Shown here: positions 1 to 9,168 of the stretch, one piece after another | How positions within the stretch are numbered: position 1 is the first letter of the stretch | Layout: every line of letters begins with the position of its first letter | DNA from: Tepidibacter mesophilus | Lineage (GTDB): Bacteria; Bacillota; Clostridia; Peptostreptococcales; Peptostreptococcaceae | NCBI RefSeq assembly: GCF_002724055.1 | Contig: NZ_BDQY01000010.1 | Location: forward strand, 1 to 64,000 | Reading direction: 5' to 3' | Length of the DNA stretch: 64,000 bases | Made by a program: the position numbers and the translations under genes | The notes under the pieces: model-generated | What the model was told of the DNA's origin: nothing | The model's database searches: none | The model's input: only the letters and a program-made list of their open reading frames with translations

Positions 1-213
<213 letters not shown>

Positions 214-296
214 AAAAATTCGTCTAATGCTAACGCATTGACTCATATCGCCAACGAAATTCTTTCGGCATAGCCTCATAATTTCCGTTGCTCAAA
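214..296 (+). repeat. Family 2 repeat relative in the 16S leader
   Basis: Begins with AAAATTCGTCTA, then the ATGCTAACGCAT mini-hairpin and CATATCGCCAACG, and ends CCGTTGCTCAAA, all hallmarks of the family 2 repeat. Its second hairpin differs from other copies: the arms are CAACGAAATT and AATTTCCGTTG with a larger loop. It lies antisense within the transcribed rrn leader, directly against the 16S 5' end. Confidence 0.7.
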
Positions 297-441
297 GTTT
301 GTCTACTCAGTAAACTGACTTTTTGTTTGTTTATTCCGAAAATCACTGATGTGATTTATTTATAACCTACTGTTTAATTTTCAAGGTTCATTTATTTCTT
401 TCGTGTGTTTCGTGTTTGCCTCGTTGTTGAGGACAAGTAAT

Positions 442-470
442 AATATATCACCTTCTAATCAATCCGTCAA
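442..470 (-). promoter_or_regulatory. Probable rRNA operon promoter
   Basis: On the minus strand TTGACG (470-465) and TATATT (447-442) are separated by exactly 17 nt, a good sigma-A promoter. Transcription would start near 435 and give a leader of about 220 nt before 16S. The leader contains an rrn-like CCTTGAAAATTAAACAG segment near 370-390. The rest of 471-621 shows no gene. Confidence 0.7.
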
Positions 471-621
471 CATTTTTTTAAAGTTTTTTATATTTATTTA
501 AAATTTAATTAATCACCTTTTTAGTGACTCTTTACATAGTATATCTTAGAAAAACATTTTTATTCATTAAATTTGATTTTTTTATTATATTTAGAGAGAC
601 TTTTATGTTTGATAATAAATT

Positions 622-660
622 AAATAGAAAAAGGCTGCTATTAGCAGCCTTTTTCTATTT
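622..660. terminator. Bidirectional terminator after ctpA
   Basis: A nearly perfect 19-bp palindrome (arms with GAAAAAGGCTGCTA and TAGCAGCCTTTTTC) is flanked by A- and T-runs. It overlaps the stop codon of the S41 protease gene and separates it from the rRNA promoter region. Confidence 0.85.
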
Positions 661-1806
661 AATTTGCTTCTTTATATAATCTATCGCAGTTGGAAGTTGT
701 TTATCTACATCTTCTACTACAATATCAGGAGTTATTCCTTTACCGTGTATATACTCTCCATTTGGAGTAAAGTATTGAGACACTGTAAGTTTAAATCCCG
801 ATCCATCATTTAAAGATCTTACAGTTTGAACTAATCCTTTTCCAAATGTAGTAGTCCCTATTAAAGTTCCAGCCTTGTTATCTCTTACAGCTCCAGATAA
901 TATTTCAGATGCAGAAGCTGAACCTTTATTAACAAGTACTGCAAGAGGTACATCTATTTTGTTTTTATCAGAATTATAATATTTTGTTTTTCCATTTCTG
1001 TCTTTTGTATAAACTATAGTTCCCTCTCCAATTAATTTATCCGTTATTTCCTGACATTTATCTAATAATCCACCCGGATTATCTCTTAAGTCAATTATTA
1101 ATCCCTTTATATCCTTATCTTGTAATTGATTCAAATGAGTTTTAAATTCATCTGCAGTTTTTTCATCAAATTGAGTTATTCTTATATATCCTATATTATC
1201 TTCTAGTATCTGAGACTTTACAGTTTTCAGTCTTATTTCTTCTCTTTTTATTTTCATATTTATTGTTTCTTTTCCATTTCTTAAAATAGTTATCTCTACT
1301 TCCGTTCCAGCTTTTCCCTTCATCATAGATATAGCTTTATCCATCTCTTTTGCTGTAACATCTTCTCCGTTTACCTTTATTATTTTATCCTCGCTCTTTA
1401 TTCCAGCCTTAAAGCCAGGTGAATCTTCAATAGGAGATACTACGGTTATATATCCGTCTTCGCCAGGTGTTATAATAACCCCTATACCGCTAAAAGAACC
1501 TTCTGTATTTTCCATAAAACGTTCAAACTCTTTTTTGTTCATATACTGTGAATATGGATCATTGAGTCCTTCAAACAATCCTTTTATAGATCCGTCTACC
1601 AAATTACCTTCATCTACATCTGTATAGTAATTATCATCTATTACCTTTTCAAGAGAATACAGTTTATTATACTTTTTGTATTCATTAAATGCTTCTTTAG
1701 AAACCAATACCTTATCCCCAAATGCAAGTTCCATATTCATAGTTACTATAGAACTTATTAAAATCAGTACAACCCCCCATACAACGGCTTTCTTTTTAGA
1801 TATCAT
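655..1806 (-). CDS. ctpA: S41 family carboxyl-terminal processing peptidase (CtpA-like)
   Basis: A secreted or membrane-anchored serine protease of 383 aa that cleaves substrates near their C termini. Visible are an N-terminal membrane segment (about 5-25), a PDZ domain (about 95-175, with GEDGYITVVSPIEDSPGFKAG) and the S41 catalytic domain with the Ser motif NKGSASASE (about 293-301) and the catalytic Lys in TFGKGLVQ (about 323). The ATG at 1806 is chosen because AAAGGAG lies nine bases upstream. It is last in the ftsE-ftsX-hydrolase-ctpA row. Processing of the neighbouring hydrolase or other septal proteins is inferred from position only. Confidence 0.93.
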   Translation of the reverse strand: MISKKKAVVWGVVLILISSIVTMNMELAFGDKVLVSKEAFNEYKKYNKLYSLEKVIDDNYYTDVDEGNLVDGSIKGLFEGLNDPYSQYMNKKEFERFMENTEGSFSGIGVIITPGEDGYITVVSPIEDSPGFKAGIKSEDKIIKVNGEDVTAKEMDKAISMMKGKAGTEVEITILRNGKETINMKIKREEIRLKTVKSQILEDNIGYIRITQFDEKTADEFKTHLNQLQDKDIKGLIIDLRDNPGGLLDKCQEITDKLIGEGTIVYTKDRNGKTKYYNSDKNKIDVPLAVLVNKGSASASEILSGAVRDNKAGTLIGTTTFGKGLVQTVRSLNDGSGFKLTVSQYFTPNGEYIHGKGITPDIVVEDVDKQLPTAIDYIKKQIK

Positions 1807-1882
1807 TAAATGCATCTCCTTTTAAGTATTCTATCTATATTATATGTTTAATTATCTATTTATATAACGTATAGAAATTATA

Positions 1883-3004
1883 TTATTTTGATTTAAGCAT
1901 AGGTAACGGATCTACATACTTTCCATTCTTTCTAACTTCAAAGTGACAGTGCGGTCCTGTTGATCTTCCAGTTGAACCTGCTTTAGCTATAGATTGTCCC
2001 CTTTTTACTTCCTGTCCAGTTTTAACTGAAAGCCTTGAATTATGTCCATATAAAGTTACTATTCCACCGCCATGGTCTATCATAACAGTATTGCCATATC
2101 CATTTTGCCATCCAGCAAACATTACCTTACCATCATTTGCTGCAACTATATTCGCACCCATAGGAGCTCCTATGTCAAGTCCAGTATGCAGTTTCTTAGT
2201 TTTTAATATAGGGTGAATTCTATATCCAAAATAAGAAGTTATCCTAGTGTATCCAGGCGCTGGCCATCCCATGGCTCCACCCACATAAGAACCTTTAGAT
2301 TGTTTTTTTAGTATTTCAGCTTCTAAAGCTTTTGCATATTTATTTAATTCATCTATATTAGCTTCTAGCTTTTTAGCATCCTTTTGCAGGTCATTTTTTA
2401 ATGCTGCCTCTTTGTTTTGGCTAGCTACAAGCCTCTCTTTTTCTACCTGTATACTATTTTTTAAAGAAATTATTTCTTTTTCTTTATTTTTAAGCTCTAT
2501 TCTTTTTTTTTCGATTTCTTTTTTCTGATTTGATAATTCTGCTAATAATTCTTTATCGCTGTTTACTATTTTTTTAATCATGTCTAAATTAGACAATAAT
2601 TCATTCATATCTTTTGAACTCAGTATAACCTCTATATAACTCATATCAGAAGTCTTATACATAACATTTATTCTTTCTCCTAATAGAATCTCTTTTTTAC
2701 CAATTTCATTCTCTAGTTTTGATATTTCCTCAGTCGTTCTCTTTATTTTTGATTGTGCACTGCTTAAATCAGATTGAGCTTTATTTATTTTTTCTTGAGT
2801 ATTGTGTATTTGATAACCTAATTTTTCAATATTATTATCTACTTTAGCTTGATTTTTCTTATTTTCATTTAAAGCATTTTGTATGTTTTTTTTACTTTGT
2901 TGAGTATTCTTAAGTTTTTGTTCATAGCTTGTATTTGCCGCAAACACATTAAAAGAAGTAATAAACATTATAATAATACATGTCCATACTATTTTTTTAT
3001 TCAT
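1883..3004 (-). CDS. Secreted murein hydrolase or activator with coiled coil and M23 (LytM) domain, PcsB/EnvC type
   Basis: 373 aa: signal peptide (about 1-22), long coiled coil (about 25-235, rich in K, E, Q and N) and a C-terminal M23 domain. The zinc-site motifs HTGLDIGAP and GPHCHFEV are intact, so it may be an active endopeptidase rather than a degenerate EnvC-type activator. In other bacteria FtsEX controls proteins of this shape (EnvC, PcsB, CwlO) through their coiled coils, and here the gene lies 23 bp after ftsX. RBS AAGGTGGGAT precedes the ATG. Substrate bond specificity cannot be told from the sequence. Confidence 0.92.
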   Translation of the reverse strand: MNKKIVWTCIIIMFITSFNVFAANTSYEQKLKNTQQSKKNIQNALNENKKNQAKVDNNIEKLGYQIHNTQEKINKAQSDLSSAQSKIKRTTEEISKLENEIGKKEILLGERINVMYKTSDMSYIEVILSSKDMNELLSNLDMIKKIVNSDKELLAELSNQKKEIEKKRIELKNKEKEIISLKNSIQVEKERLVASQNKEAALKNDLQKDAKKLEANIDELNKYAKALEAEILKKQSKGSYVGGAMGWPAPGYTRITSYFGYRIHPILKTKKLHTGLDIGAPMGANIVAANDGKVMFAGWQNGYGNTVMIDHGGGIVTLYGHNSRLSVKTGQEVKRGQSIAKAGSTGRSTGPHCHFEVRKNGKYVDPLPMLKSK

Positions 3005-3027
3005 TCTAATATCCCACCTTACTAGTT

Positions 3028-3915
3028 TTAGACATTCAAGTACCTTCTAAGAGAAATAATACTTCCTATTATCCCAACTCCAATACCCATTACTATAGAT
3101 ATGTTTATTAAGCTATCCATAACCCCTGTTACAGGTAAAATATATCCTGAAAAAATAGAATATGATGGCAAATCTAATTTTGAATAAAAATAATCATATC
3201 CAAAATAAGTAATTGCAAGAGATATTAAAGCTCCTATTAATCCTAAAACCATTCCCTCTATTATGAATGGCCATCTTATGAACCAATCAGTAGCTCCAAC
3301 GTATTTCATTATATTTATTTCTCTTCTTCTCCCATGTAGTGCTAACTTTATTGTGTTTGAAATTATAAAAAGTGATACAAAAGCTAAAATTGTTATTATG
3401 AACAATCCAGACATCTTTACTATATTAGATAATTGTATAACTTTTTCTACAACATCATCATAATATTTAACTTCTTTTATACCATCGAATTTTTTAACTT
3501 TATTTGCTATTTTCTCTGTATTTTCAATATTACTAACTTCTATTATAAATGAGTTATCAAGCGGATTATCTATTCCTTCTAGAAGATATCCATCCTCTCC
3601 CCATCTTTTTTTCATTTTATTTAAGGCATCTTGTTTTGATTCAAATTCTACACTTTGTACTCCAGATACCTGACCTAACTTTTTTTCAAGATCGAATATG
3701 TGCTGCGATGTCATATCCTCATTTAAATAAATTTGAACATTATCAAACTGCCCTTCGACTAGTGATGTGAAGTTGTTTATATTTATTACCACACTAAAAA
3801 TTATACTAAGTACGAACAAAGCTGCTGAAACAGATCCTATAGATACAAGTGACATAGTAGGGTTTCTGAATATTCCTTTTAACCCCTCTTTTATATTGTA
3901 AATAATACTATTCAT
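3028..3915 (-). CDS. ftsX: Cell-division ABC transporter permease FtsX
   Basis: 295 aa with one N-terminal membrane segment (about 22-45), a large extracellular domain (about 50-165) and three C-terminal segments, the standard FtsX topology. It pairs with FtsE and passes ATP-driven conformational change to an external peptidoglycan hydrolase. The start overlaps the end of ftsE by 8 bp, so the two are translationally coupled, and the probable partner hydrolase is next downstream. Confidence 0.96.
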   Translation of the reverse strand: MNSIIYNIKEGLKGIFRNPTMSLVSIGSVSAALFVLSIIFSVVININNFTSLVEGQFDNVQIYLNEDMTSQHIFDLEKKLGQVSGVQSVEFESKQDALNKMKKRWGEDGYLLEGIDNPLDNSFIIEVSNIENTEKIANKVKKFDGIKEVKYYDDVVEKVIQLSNIVKMSGLFIITILAFVSLFIISNTIKLALHGRRREINIMKYVGATDWFIRWPFIIEGMVLGLIGALISLAITYFGYDYFYSKLDLPSYSIFSGYILPVTGVMDSLINISIVMGIGVGIIGSIISLRRYLNV

Positions 3916-4591
3916 ATCTGTAGCTTCCCCTTTCTTCGTCCTTTATGACTATTCCTTTTTTAAGCGCTATAACTCTTTTTTTCATTTTATCAACTAAATC
4001 ACTTGCATGAGTTGCCATTATTATAGTAGTCCCTCTTCTATTAATATCCGTTATAATATTCATTATTTCATTTGAAGTTTTGGGGTCTAAGTTACCCGTT
4101 GGTTCATCTGCAATTATTATTGCAGGATTGTTAACTATAGCTCTTGCTATACTAACTCGTTGCTGTTCTCCTCCTGATAATTCTGAAGGATATGATTTTG
4201 CTTTTTCACTAAGACCTACCATGCCTAGAACGAAAGGAACTCTTCTTCTTATATTTTTACTGCTTTGCCCTATTATTTCCATGGCAAAAGCCACATTCTC
4301 ATAAACCGTCTTATTTGGAAGCAATCTAAAATCCTGAAAAACAATACCTATATTTCTTCTATACTTTGGAATCTTTCTTTTTGGTATATCACTTATATCC
4401 TTTCCACTAACATATATTTTTCCACTTGTTATGTCTTCTTCCTTCAAAAGTGCCTTTATAAAAGTAGATTTACCTGCCCCAGATGACCCCACCAAAAATA
4501 CAAATTCTCCTTTTTCAATTTTTAAATTTATATTAAAAAGTGCTAATTTGCCATTTTTATAACTCTTACTAACATCTTTAAATTCTATCAC
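3908..4591 (-). CDS. ftsE: Cell-division ATP-binding protein FtsE
   Basis: ABC ATPase of 227 aa with Walker A GSSGAGKST (about 35-43), signature LSGGEQQR and Walker B IIIADEPTGNLD. The start is placed at GTG 4591 because translation then gives the family's usual MIEFKDVSKSY opening and GGAG sits nine bases upstream; an in-frame ATG at 4606 would add five residues. It powers FtsX at the division site. Confidence 0.95.
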   Translation of the reverse strand: MIEFKDVSKSYKNGKLALFNINLKIEKGEFVFLVGSSGAGKSTFIKALLKEEDITSGKIYVSGKDISDIPKRKIPKYRRNIGIVFQDFRLLPNKTVYENVAFAMEIIGQSSKNIRRRVPFVLGMVGLSEKAKSYPSELSGGEQQRVSIARAIVNNPAIIIADEPTGNLDPKTSNEIMNIITDINRRGTTIIMATHASDLVDKMKKRVIALKKGIVIKDEERGSYRYE

Positions 4592-4779
4592 TTTCACCAA
4601 CTCCATCCAAAAATTTAACTTTGACTTCTCTATTATAACAATAAATACGATAAAACTCCAATTCTGATGTTAAATTGGAATAAATTTAGAACTTTAGATA
4701 CATATATCTCGAATTATTTTAATATATAGAATCTATATATCAATTATTTTGATATAATTATATAAAGGGGATGATTTTA

Positions 4780-5346
4780 TTGAAAAAAGAATTTAGAAAA
4801 AAAGTTATATCAGAGAGAAAAAAACAAGGTTCAGACATAATAAACTCAAACTCAGAATTAATATTTCAAAATTTATTAAAACTAGATGAAATAAAAGAAG
4901 CAAATACTATAATGGCATACCTTAACTTTAATAACGAGGTTAAAACAGACAATATAATAAACTATTTCTTATCTAAAGATCAAAAAGTTATAGTTCCAAT
5001 AACAATACTGAATGAAAAAAAGCTTTTACTATCTCAAATTAAAGATATTGAAACCGAGGTTTCTATAGGCACTTACGGAATTAGAGAACCAAAGTCAGAA
5101 TTTATAAGACCAGTAAACGTCAAAGAACTAGATATAGTAATAGTACCCGCAGTAGCATATGACATTAATGGATATAGACTCGGTTATGGAGGCGGATATT
5201 ATGATAGGTTCTTGGAATCTATAAGAGATGACTGCATAACAATTGGAATAGCCTTTGAAATTCAATTATTTGATGAAATTCCAAAAGAAAATCACGACGC
5301 ACAACTTGACTACATAATAACAGAAAAAAGGATAATTAAAATTTAA
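4780..5346 (+). CDS. 5-formyltetrahydrofolate cyclo-ligase
   Basis: 188 aa; converts 5-formyl-THF to 5,10-methenyl-THF with ATP. The family signature GYGGGYYDRFLE lies at about 133-144 and the N-terminal KKEFRKKVISERK helix is typical. The likely start is TTG 4780, preceded by AAAGGGGATGAT; an in-frame ATG at 4771 lies inside that RBS. The stop overlaps the convergent Lon-like gene by 4 bp. It is transcribed divergently from ftsE. Confidence 0.93.
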   Translation: MKKEFRKKVISERKKQGSDIINSNSELIFQNLLKLDEIKEANTIMAYLNFNNEVKTDNIINYFLSKDQKVIVPITILNEKKLLLSQIKDIETEVSIGTYGIREPKSEFIRPVNVKELDIVIVPAVAYDINGYRLGYGGGYYDRFLESIRDDCITIGIAFEIQLFDEIPKENHDAQLDYIITEKRIIKI

Positions 5347-5356
5347 TTATCCTTTT
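5326..5356. terminator. Bidirectional terminator between convergent genes
   Basis: A 15-bp perfect stem (AAAAGGATAATTAAA and its complement) with A- and T-runs covers the stop codons of both the cyclo-ligase and the Lon-like gene. Confidence 0.85.
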
Positions 5357-7715
5357 CATCCTTATCCTCTTCTTCATCTATTAATTTATCTAAAGCTTTA
5401 TTTACTCTTTCATTTATTTCACTCTCACTAAGCCCTGTAAGAACTTCAAGACCCTCACTTATATTTGATACTGAATATATGTGGAACATTCCATCTTTAA
5501 CAGCCTGTATTACCTCATCGCTTAGCATAAGATTTTTCACATTTTGTATAGGTATCATAACACCTTGGTTTCCCGTAAGTCCTTTTATCTTACAAACATC
5601 AAAGAATCCCTCAATCTTTTGATTTACTCCTCCTATAGGTTGTATCTCACCTTTTTGACTAACAGACCCTGTTACTGCAATATTTTGCCTAATAGGAATA
5701 GATGCAATACTAGATATTATTACATAAAGTTCTGTACTCGAAGCACTATCCCCATCTATACCAGAATAGTTTTGCTCAAACGTGATAGACGTATTAATTG
5801 ATAACTGTCTTTCTTTCCCATATTTTTCACCTAAATATCCACTTAATATCATTACTCCCTTATCATGTATACTTCCACTGTGCTTAATCTCTCTCTCTAT
5901 ATTTATTATTCCACGCTTTCCTCTATAAGTAGACGCTGTTATTCTGGATGGCTTTCCAAATGAGTATTCTCCCGTACCCATTACAGCCAGACCATTGATT
6001 TGACCTATTTTTTCACCTTCTACATCCAAAATAAGAGTTTTATCTTCAAACATCTCATTAAGCTTTTGTTCATACTTATTATTTCTATATTTTTTAGACT
6101 GTATTGCTTTTTTTACATCTTTGTCTGTAACATAATCTAAATCTTCATCACTCAGATTTTCTGCTTCATAAAGAATATCTACTATTTGATTAAACCTAGC
6201 TGTCAGCTTTTGTTTATTTTCACATATTCGAGAACTATACTCTATAATCTTAAGAACAGCCTTTTTATCAAAATGCTTTAAACCTTCTTTTTCACAATGA
6301 GATGAAATAAATCTAGCTACTTTATATATATTTTCTTCATTTCTATCTACCTCAATATCAAAATCCGCCATAACCTTAAAAAGCTTTGCGAAATCTTCAT
6401 CATATGCGTATAATAAATTGTAAATACGGTTGTCTCCTATTAAAATAACTTTTATATCAATATCTATTGGCTCTGGTTTTAATGTAGATGTAACTATATA
6501 TCCATATTGCTTATTTAGTGTTTCTATATTTATCTTACCAGTTTTTAAAGTTCGTTTAAGAGCTTCCCATGCAAATGGATGAGAAAATAAATCCTTTACA
6601 TTCAATATCAAAAATCCTCCATTTGCTTTGTGAATAGCACCTGGCTTTAATTCCATAAAACTTGTAGTAAGAACTCCTATTTCATTTTTATACTCTATCA
6701 TCCCCGTCAAATTATAATAAGTTGGATTAGTTTCATTTACAACTCTACATCCCTTTTGTTCACTGTTATCTATGAATAAATTAACATTGTATCTTGTAAA
6801 GAATTTGCTATCATCTTTTTGCATAAATCCAAATATATTCTGTTCTGTATTTTTTTGGGGCTTAAACTTGTCTATATTTTCTACCATATCATCCTTCATA
6901 TCGTGTAAAAATGTAAGTTTTTGTTCATTATATCCATGATTTTCTATTAATATATTAATATAAAAACTTATTATACTTTCTCCGATTTTTTTATCTAAAT
7001 TAGATATCTCATTCTTAAATTCTTCTTCTATTTCTTTTATCTTTTTCAAATAACCACTTATATCATTATTCAATCTAGCAGCACTTTGTCTTATATTATT
7101 TAATTGTATTTGAGATAGTTTTTTATACTCTTCATCTTCCATAGGAGTATTGTCTTCTTTTAAAGGAATGCTCACAAGACCCCTTTGCGTTATTTGAAAT
7201 GTAAACCCTCTTGATTTTGCAAACTCATTTAATTCATTTATAACAGTTTGAGTCATAGTCTCATACTCTATTGTTATAGCTTTATTTTCATCTTCATATT
7301 CCCTAGATTCGAACGTTCTTGGAATATCTGATTTCAACCTTTCCAATACACCCTCTACATCTTTTTTAAACTTCTTACCGTTACCTGCTCTAAATTTAAG
7401 AGCTATAGGTTCATTAGGACTTTTATAATTGTATACATAAACATAATCAAAATTGTCCCTTTTATATCTAGATATTTTTTCTATCATAGCCATTGTATAA
7501 CTAGTTCTTCCCGTACCGCTCATCCCAGCCACATATACATTATATCCTCTTCTTTGTATGTTAAGACCAAAGTCCATAGCACACACAGCTCTATCTTGAC
7601 CTATTATTCCCTTTAGTGGGCTTATATCCCTCGTTGTCTCAAACTCTAATTTATCAATATCATATTCATTTTTCAAATCTTTAATATCTATTTTGAACTT
7701 TTCTATATTATTCAT
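5343..7715 (-). CDS. Lon-like ATP-dependent protease (LonB/YcbZ type, AAA_32 family)
   Basis: 790 aa: an AAA domain interrupted by a long coiled region (about 165-260), then a C-terminal S16 domain. The Ser-Lys dyad is visible in DGDSASSTE and GGVNQKIEGFF. The Walker A motif reads GMSGTGRTS, with Arg in place of the usual Lys; I know this variant from AAA_32 relatives. A membrane anchor is absent, so it is cytoplasmic. The start at 7715 follows AAAGGAG; an ATG 18 bp upstream has no RBS. The upstream 0.9 kb carries two family 1 elements. Confidence 0.9.
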   Translation of the reverse strand: MNNIEKFKIDIKDLKNEYDIDKLEFETTRDISPLKGIIGQDRAVCAMDFGLNIQRRGYNVYVAGMSGTGRTSYTMAMIEKISRYKRDNFDYVYVYNYKSPNEPIALKFRAGNGKKFKKDVEGVLERLKSDIPRTFESREYEDENKAITIEYETMTQTVINELNEFAKSRGFTFQITQRGLVSIPLKEDNTPMEDEEYKKLSQIQLNNIRQSAARLNNDISGYLKKIKEIEEEFKNEISNLDKKIGESIISFYINILIENHGYNEQKLTFLHDMKDDMVENIDKFKPQKNTEQNIFGFMQKDDSKFFTRYNVNLFIDNSEQKGCRVVNETNPTYYNLTGMIEYKNEIGVLTTSFMELKPGAIHKANGGFLILNVKDLFSHPFAWEALKRTLKTGKINIETLNKQYGYIVTSTLKPEPIDIDIKVILIGDNRIYNLLYAYDEDFAKLFKVMADFDIEVDRNEENIYKVARFISSHCEKEGLKHFDKKAVLKIIEYSSRICENKQKLTARFNQIVDILYEAENLSDEDLDYVTDKDVKKAIQSKKYRNNKYEQKLNEMFEDKTLILDVEGEKIGQINGLAVMGTGEYSFGKPSRITASTYRGKRGIINIEREIKHSGSIHDKGVMILSGYLGEKYGKERQLSINTSITFEQNYSGIDGDSASSTELYVIISSIASIPIRQNIAVTGSVSQKGEIQPIGGVNQKIEGFFDVCKIKGLTGNQGVMIPIQNVKNLMLSDEVIQAVKDGMFHIYSVSNISEGLEVLTGLSESEINERVNKALDKLIDEEEDKDEKDN

Positions 7716-7905
7716 AAAAAACTCCTTTTTCATATTAACATTAGTTTTTAATTAGTCTTACCAAAAAAATAAAAAAAAAACTAATGACATAATATTTATC
7801 AGTAGTTTTTTATATTTATTCAGATTATAATATTTTTATCTCCTTAATTTTCTTAAAAATGTAGAATATATATTTTGTACAAAATTAAATATATGTATTT
7901 ATCCC

Positions 7906-8106
7906 AAAATACAGGGAATTAAAATACCGTTCATGCGTTAAATCTTTTTAATAAAACTAAGCATTACATCTTATTAAATATCCTAAAAGTTCTAAACTCT
8001 CTTAGGTCAAACAACGAACTTTCTTAACGGATATTTAAACGCTGTAATACAAGTTTTATACAAAAACATTTAAATCATTCTCTAACATTTTAATTCCCTG
8101 TATTTT
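7906..8106 (-). repeat. Family 1 palindromic element, copy A
   Basis: 201 bp, in reverse orientation. The terminal inverted repeat is a perfect 20 bp and includes copy-specific ACAGGGA followed by the shared ATTAAAAT. The inner stems match the other copies: the core on the minus strand reads AATATCCGTTAAGAAAG, then GTTTGACC, then GAGTTTAGAAC. Located 190 bp upstream of the Lon-like gene. No coding potential. Confidence 0.85.
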
Positions 8107-8303
8107 GTAAGTATGGTGCTCATATTTTAAATAGATTCAAAACATACTATTCCAAAAAATCAAATAAAAAATAATTATATAATAAATACCGTTTTTTTCA
8201 TTTCATTTATTAGTATGTATTTAGATAAGCTCTTTTATTAAAATATATTTAATAATTTTTTATATAGAGGTAAGATTAATTTTATATTATAGTATCAATA
8301 TAA
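8107..8303. other. AT-rich spacer between two family 1 elements
   Basis: About 200 bp with no start-RBS combination, no hairpin and no repeat that I recognise. It may hold part of the promoter region of the Lon-like gene, but no clear -35/-10 pair stands out. Confidence 0.5.
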
Positions 8304-8504
8304 AAAAACTATCTATGAAAATGTTAGTGAATGCTTTTAGATATTTTGACCAATACAACTTAGGTTTTATTGTTTAATAATCCGTTAAAAAATTTGCGTG
8401 TCTGACCAAAGGGAGTTTCGTAAATTTTAGGATTATTAATAAGATAAAATCTTAGTTGTATTCAAAATATAGTTGCATGAACGGTATTTACATAGATAGT
8501 TTTT
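8304..8504 (+). repeat. Family 1 palindromic element, copy B
   Basis: 201 bp, forward orientation. The outer 19-bp inverted repeat has a copy-specific AAAAACTATCTATG arm with one mismatch. This is the most diverged copy: the inner stem is AAAAAATTTGCG with CGTAAATTTTAGG where other copies have GAAAGTTC with GAACTTTT, yet pairing is kept. The apical GTCTGACC and GGGAGTTT are conserved. Confidence 0.85.
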
Positions 8505-8544
8505 GATAACCCACAATTTGAAAATCATATAATTTCCCTAATCG

Positions 8545-8592
8545 TAAAAAAGTAGCTACCTGAATTTCGTTTATATAAAATTTAGGTAGCTA
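8545..8592 (-). terminator. Terminator of the PrcB-like gene
   Basis: Stem TAGCTACCTGAATTT with AAATTTAGGTAGCTA (one wobble) around a 10-nt loop, followed on the minus strand by a T-run. It lies 34 bp beyond the stop at 8626. Confidence 0.75.
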
Positions 8593-8625
8593 TTATATAG
8601 CATTGATTAAAAATCTCAGAGTATT

Positions 8626-9054
8626 TTACTTTTCCTCAAACCTACTAATCAATTCTACTTTATCAGGAAGCTCTGTTAAAGTACTTTCAACTACTATGTA
8701 TGGATGAGAATCTTCTGGCTTTTTATAAACAGAATAAACTTTCATATTCATCTTGTCATCTTCTTTTACCATTTCTATCTTGTCTATCTCAACTCCATAA
8801 TCTTTATTTTCTCCTCTTGTAACTATTACATATACTTTATCCTTAATCTTACAAGCAAGCGCTCTTTCTTCATTAACGTATTTTGGCATTATATCAAGTA
8901 TTTTATCTGGTATGCTGTCTCTTTCTACTACTGTAAACTCTACAGCTTCAGCTTTATCACCTAAAAATCTGGGAACTACTAAAAAACCCCCAACAACTAG
9001 TATAATAGCGATAATTCCATACAGTACCGCCTTAGTGTTCCATTTAATTTTCAA
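8626..9054 (-). CDS. PrcB C-terminal-like domain protein, membrane anchored
   Basis: 142 aa with one N-terminal membrane segment (about 9-30). The remainder contains KVYVIVTRGENKDYGVEI, which resembles the core of the PrcB C-terminal domain family (small secreted domain of unknown molecular role, first noted with a spirochaete protease complex). No catalytic residues are apparent. It stands alone between a membrane-protein gene and the Lon-like gene. Family assignment is by motif memory and is moderate. Confidence 0.65.
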   Translation of the reverse strand: MKIKWNTKAVLYGIIAIILVVGGFLVVPRFLGDKAEAVEFTVVERDSIPDKILDIMPKYVNEERALACKIKDKVYVIVTRGENKDYGVEIDKIEMVKEDDKMNMKVYSVYKKPEDSHPYIVVESTLTELPDKVELISRFEEK

Positions 9055-9168
9055 ACCATATCACCTCCAAATCTTTTTATAATTATATGAATATGATTTG
9101 AATATTAGAACTTTTAGGATATTCAACAACCGTAAAATTAAAATTAAGTTTTGCTTTATAAATTTTAT

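Noticed and set aside
7906-8504. CRISPR array or group II intron
   Set aside because: The repeats are about 200 bp, palindromic, in opposite orientation and not regularly spaced, and no cas gene, reverse transcriptase or intron domain V motif is present.
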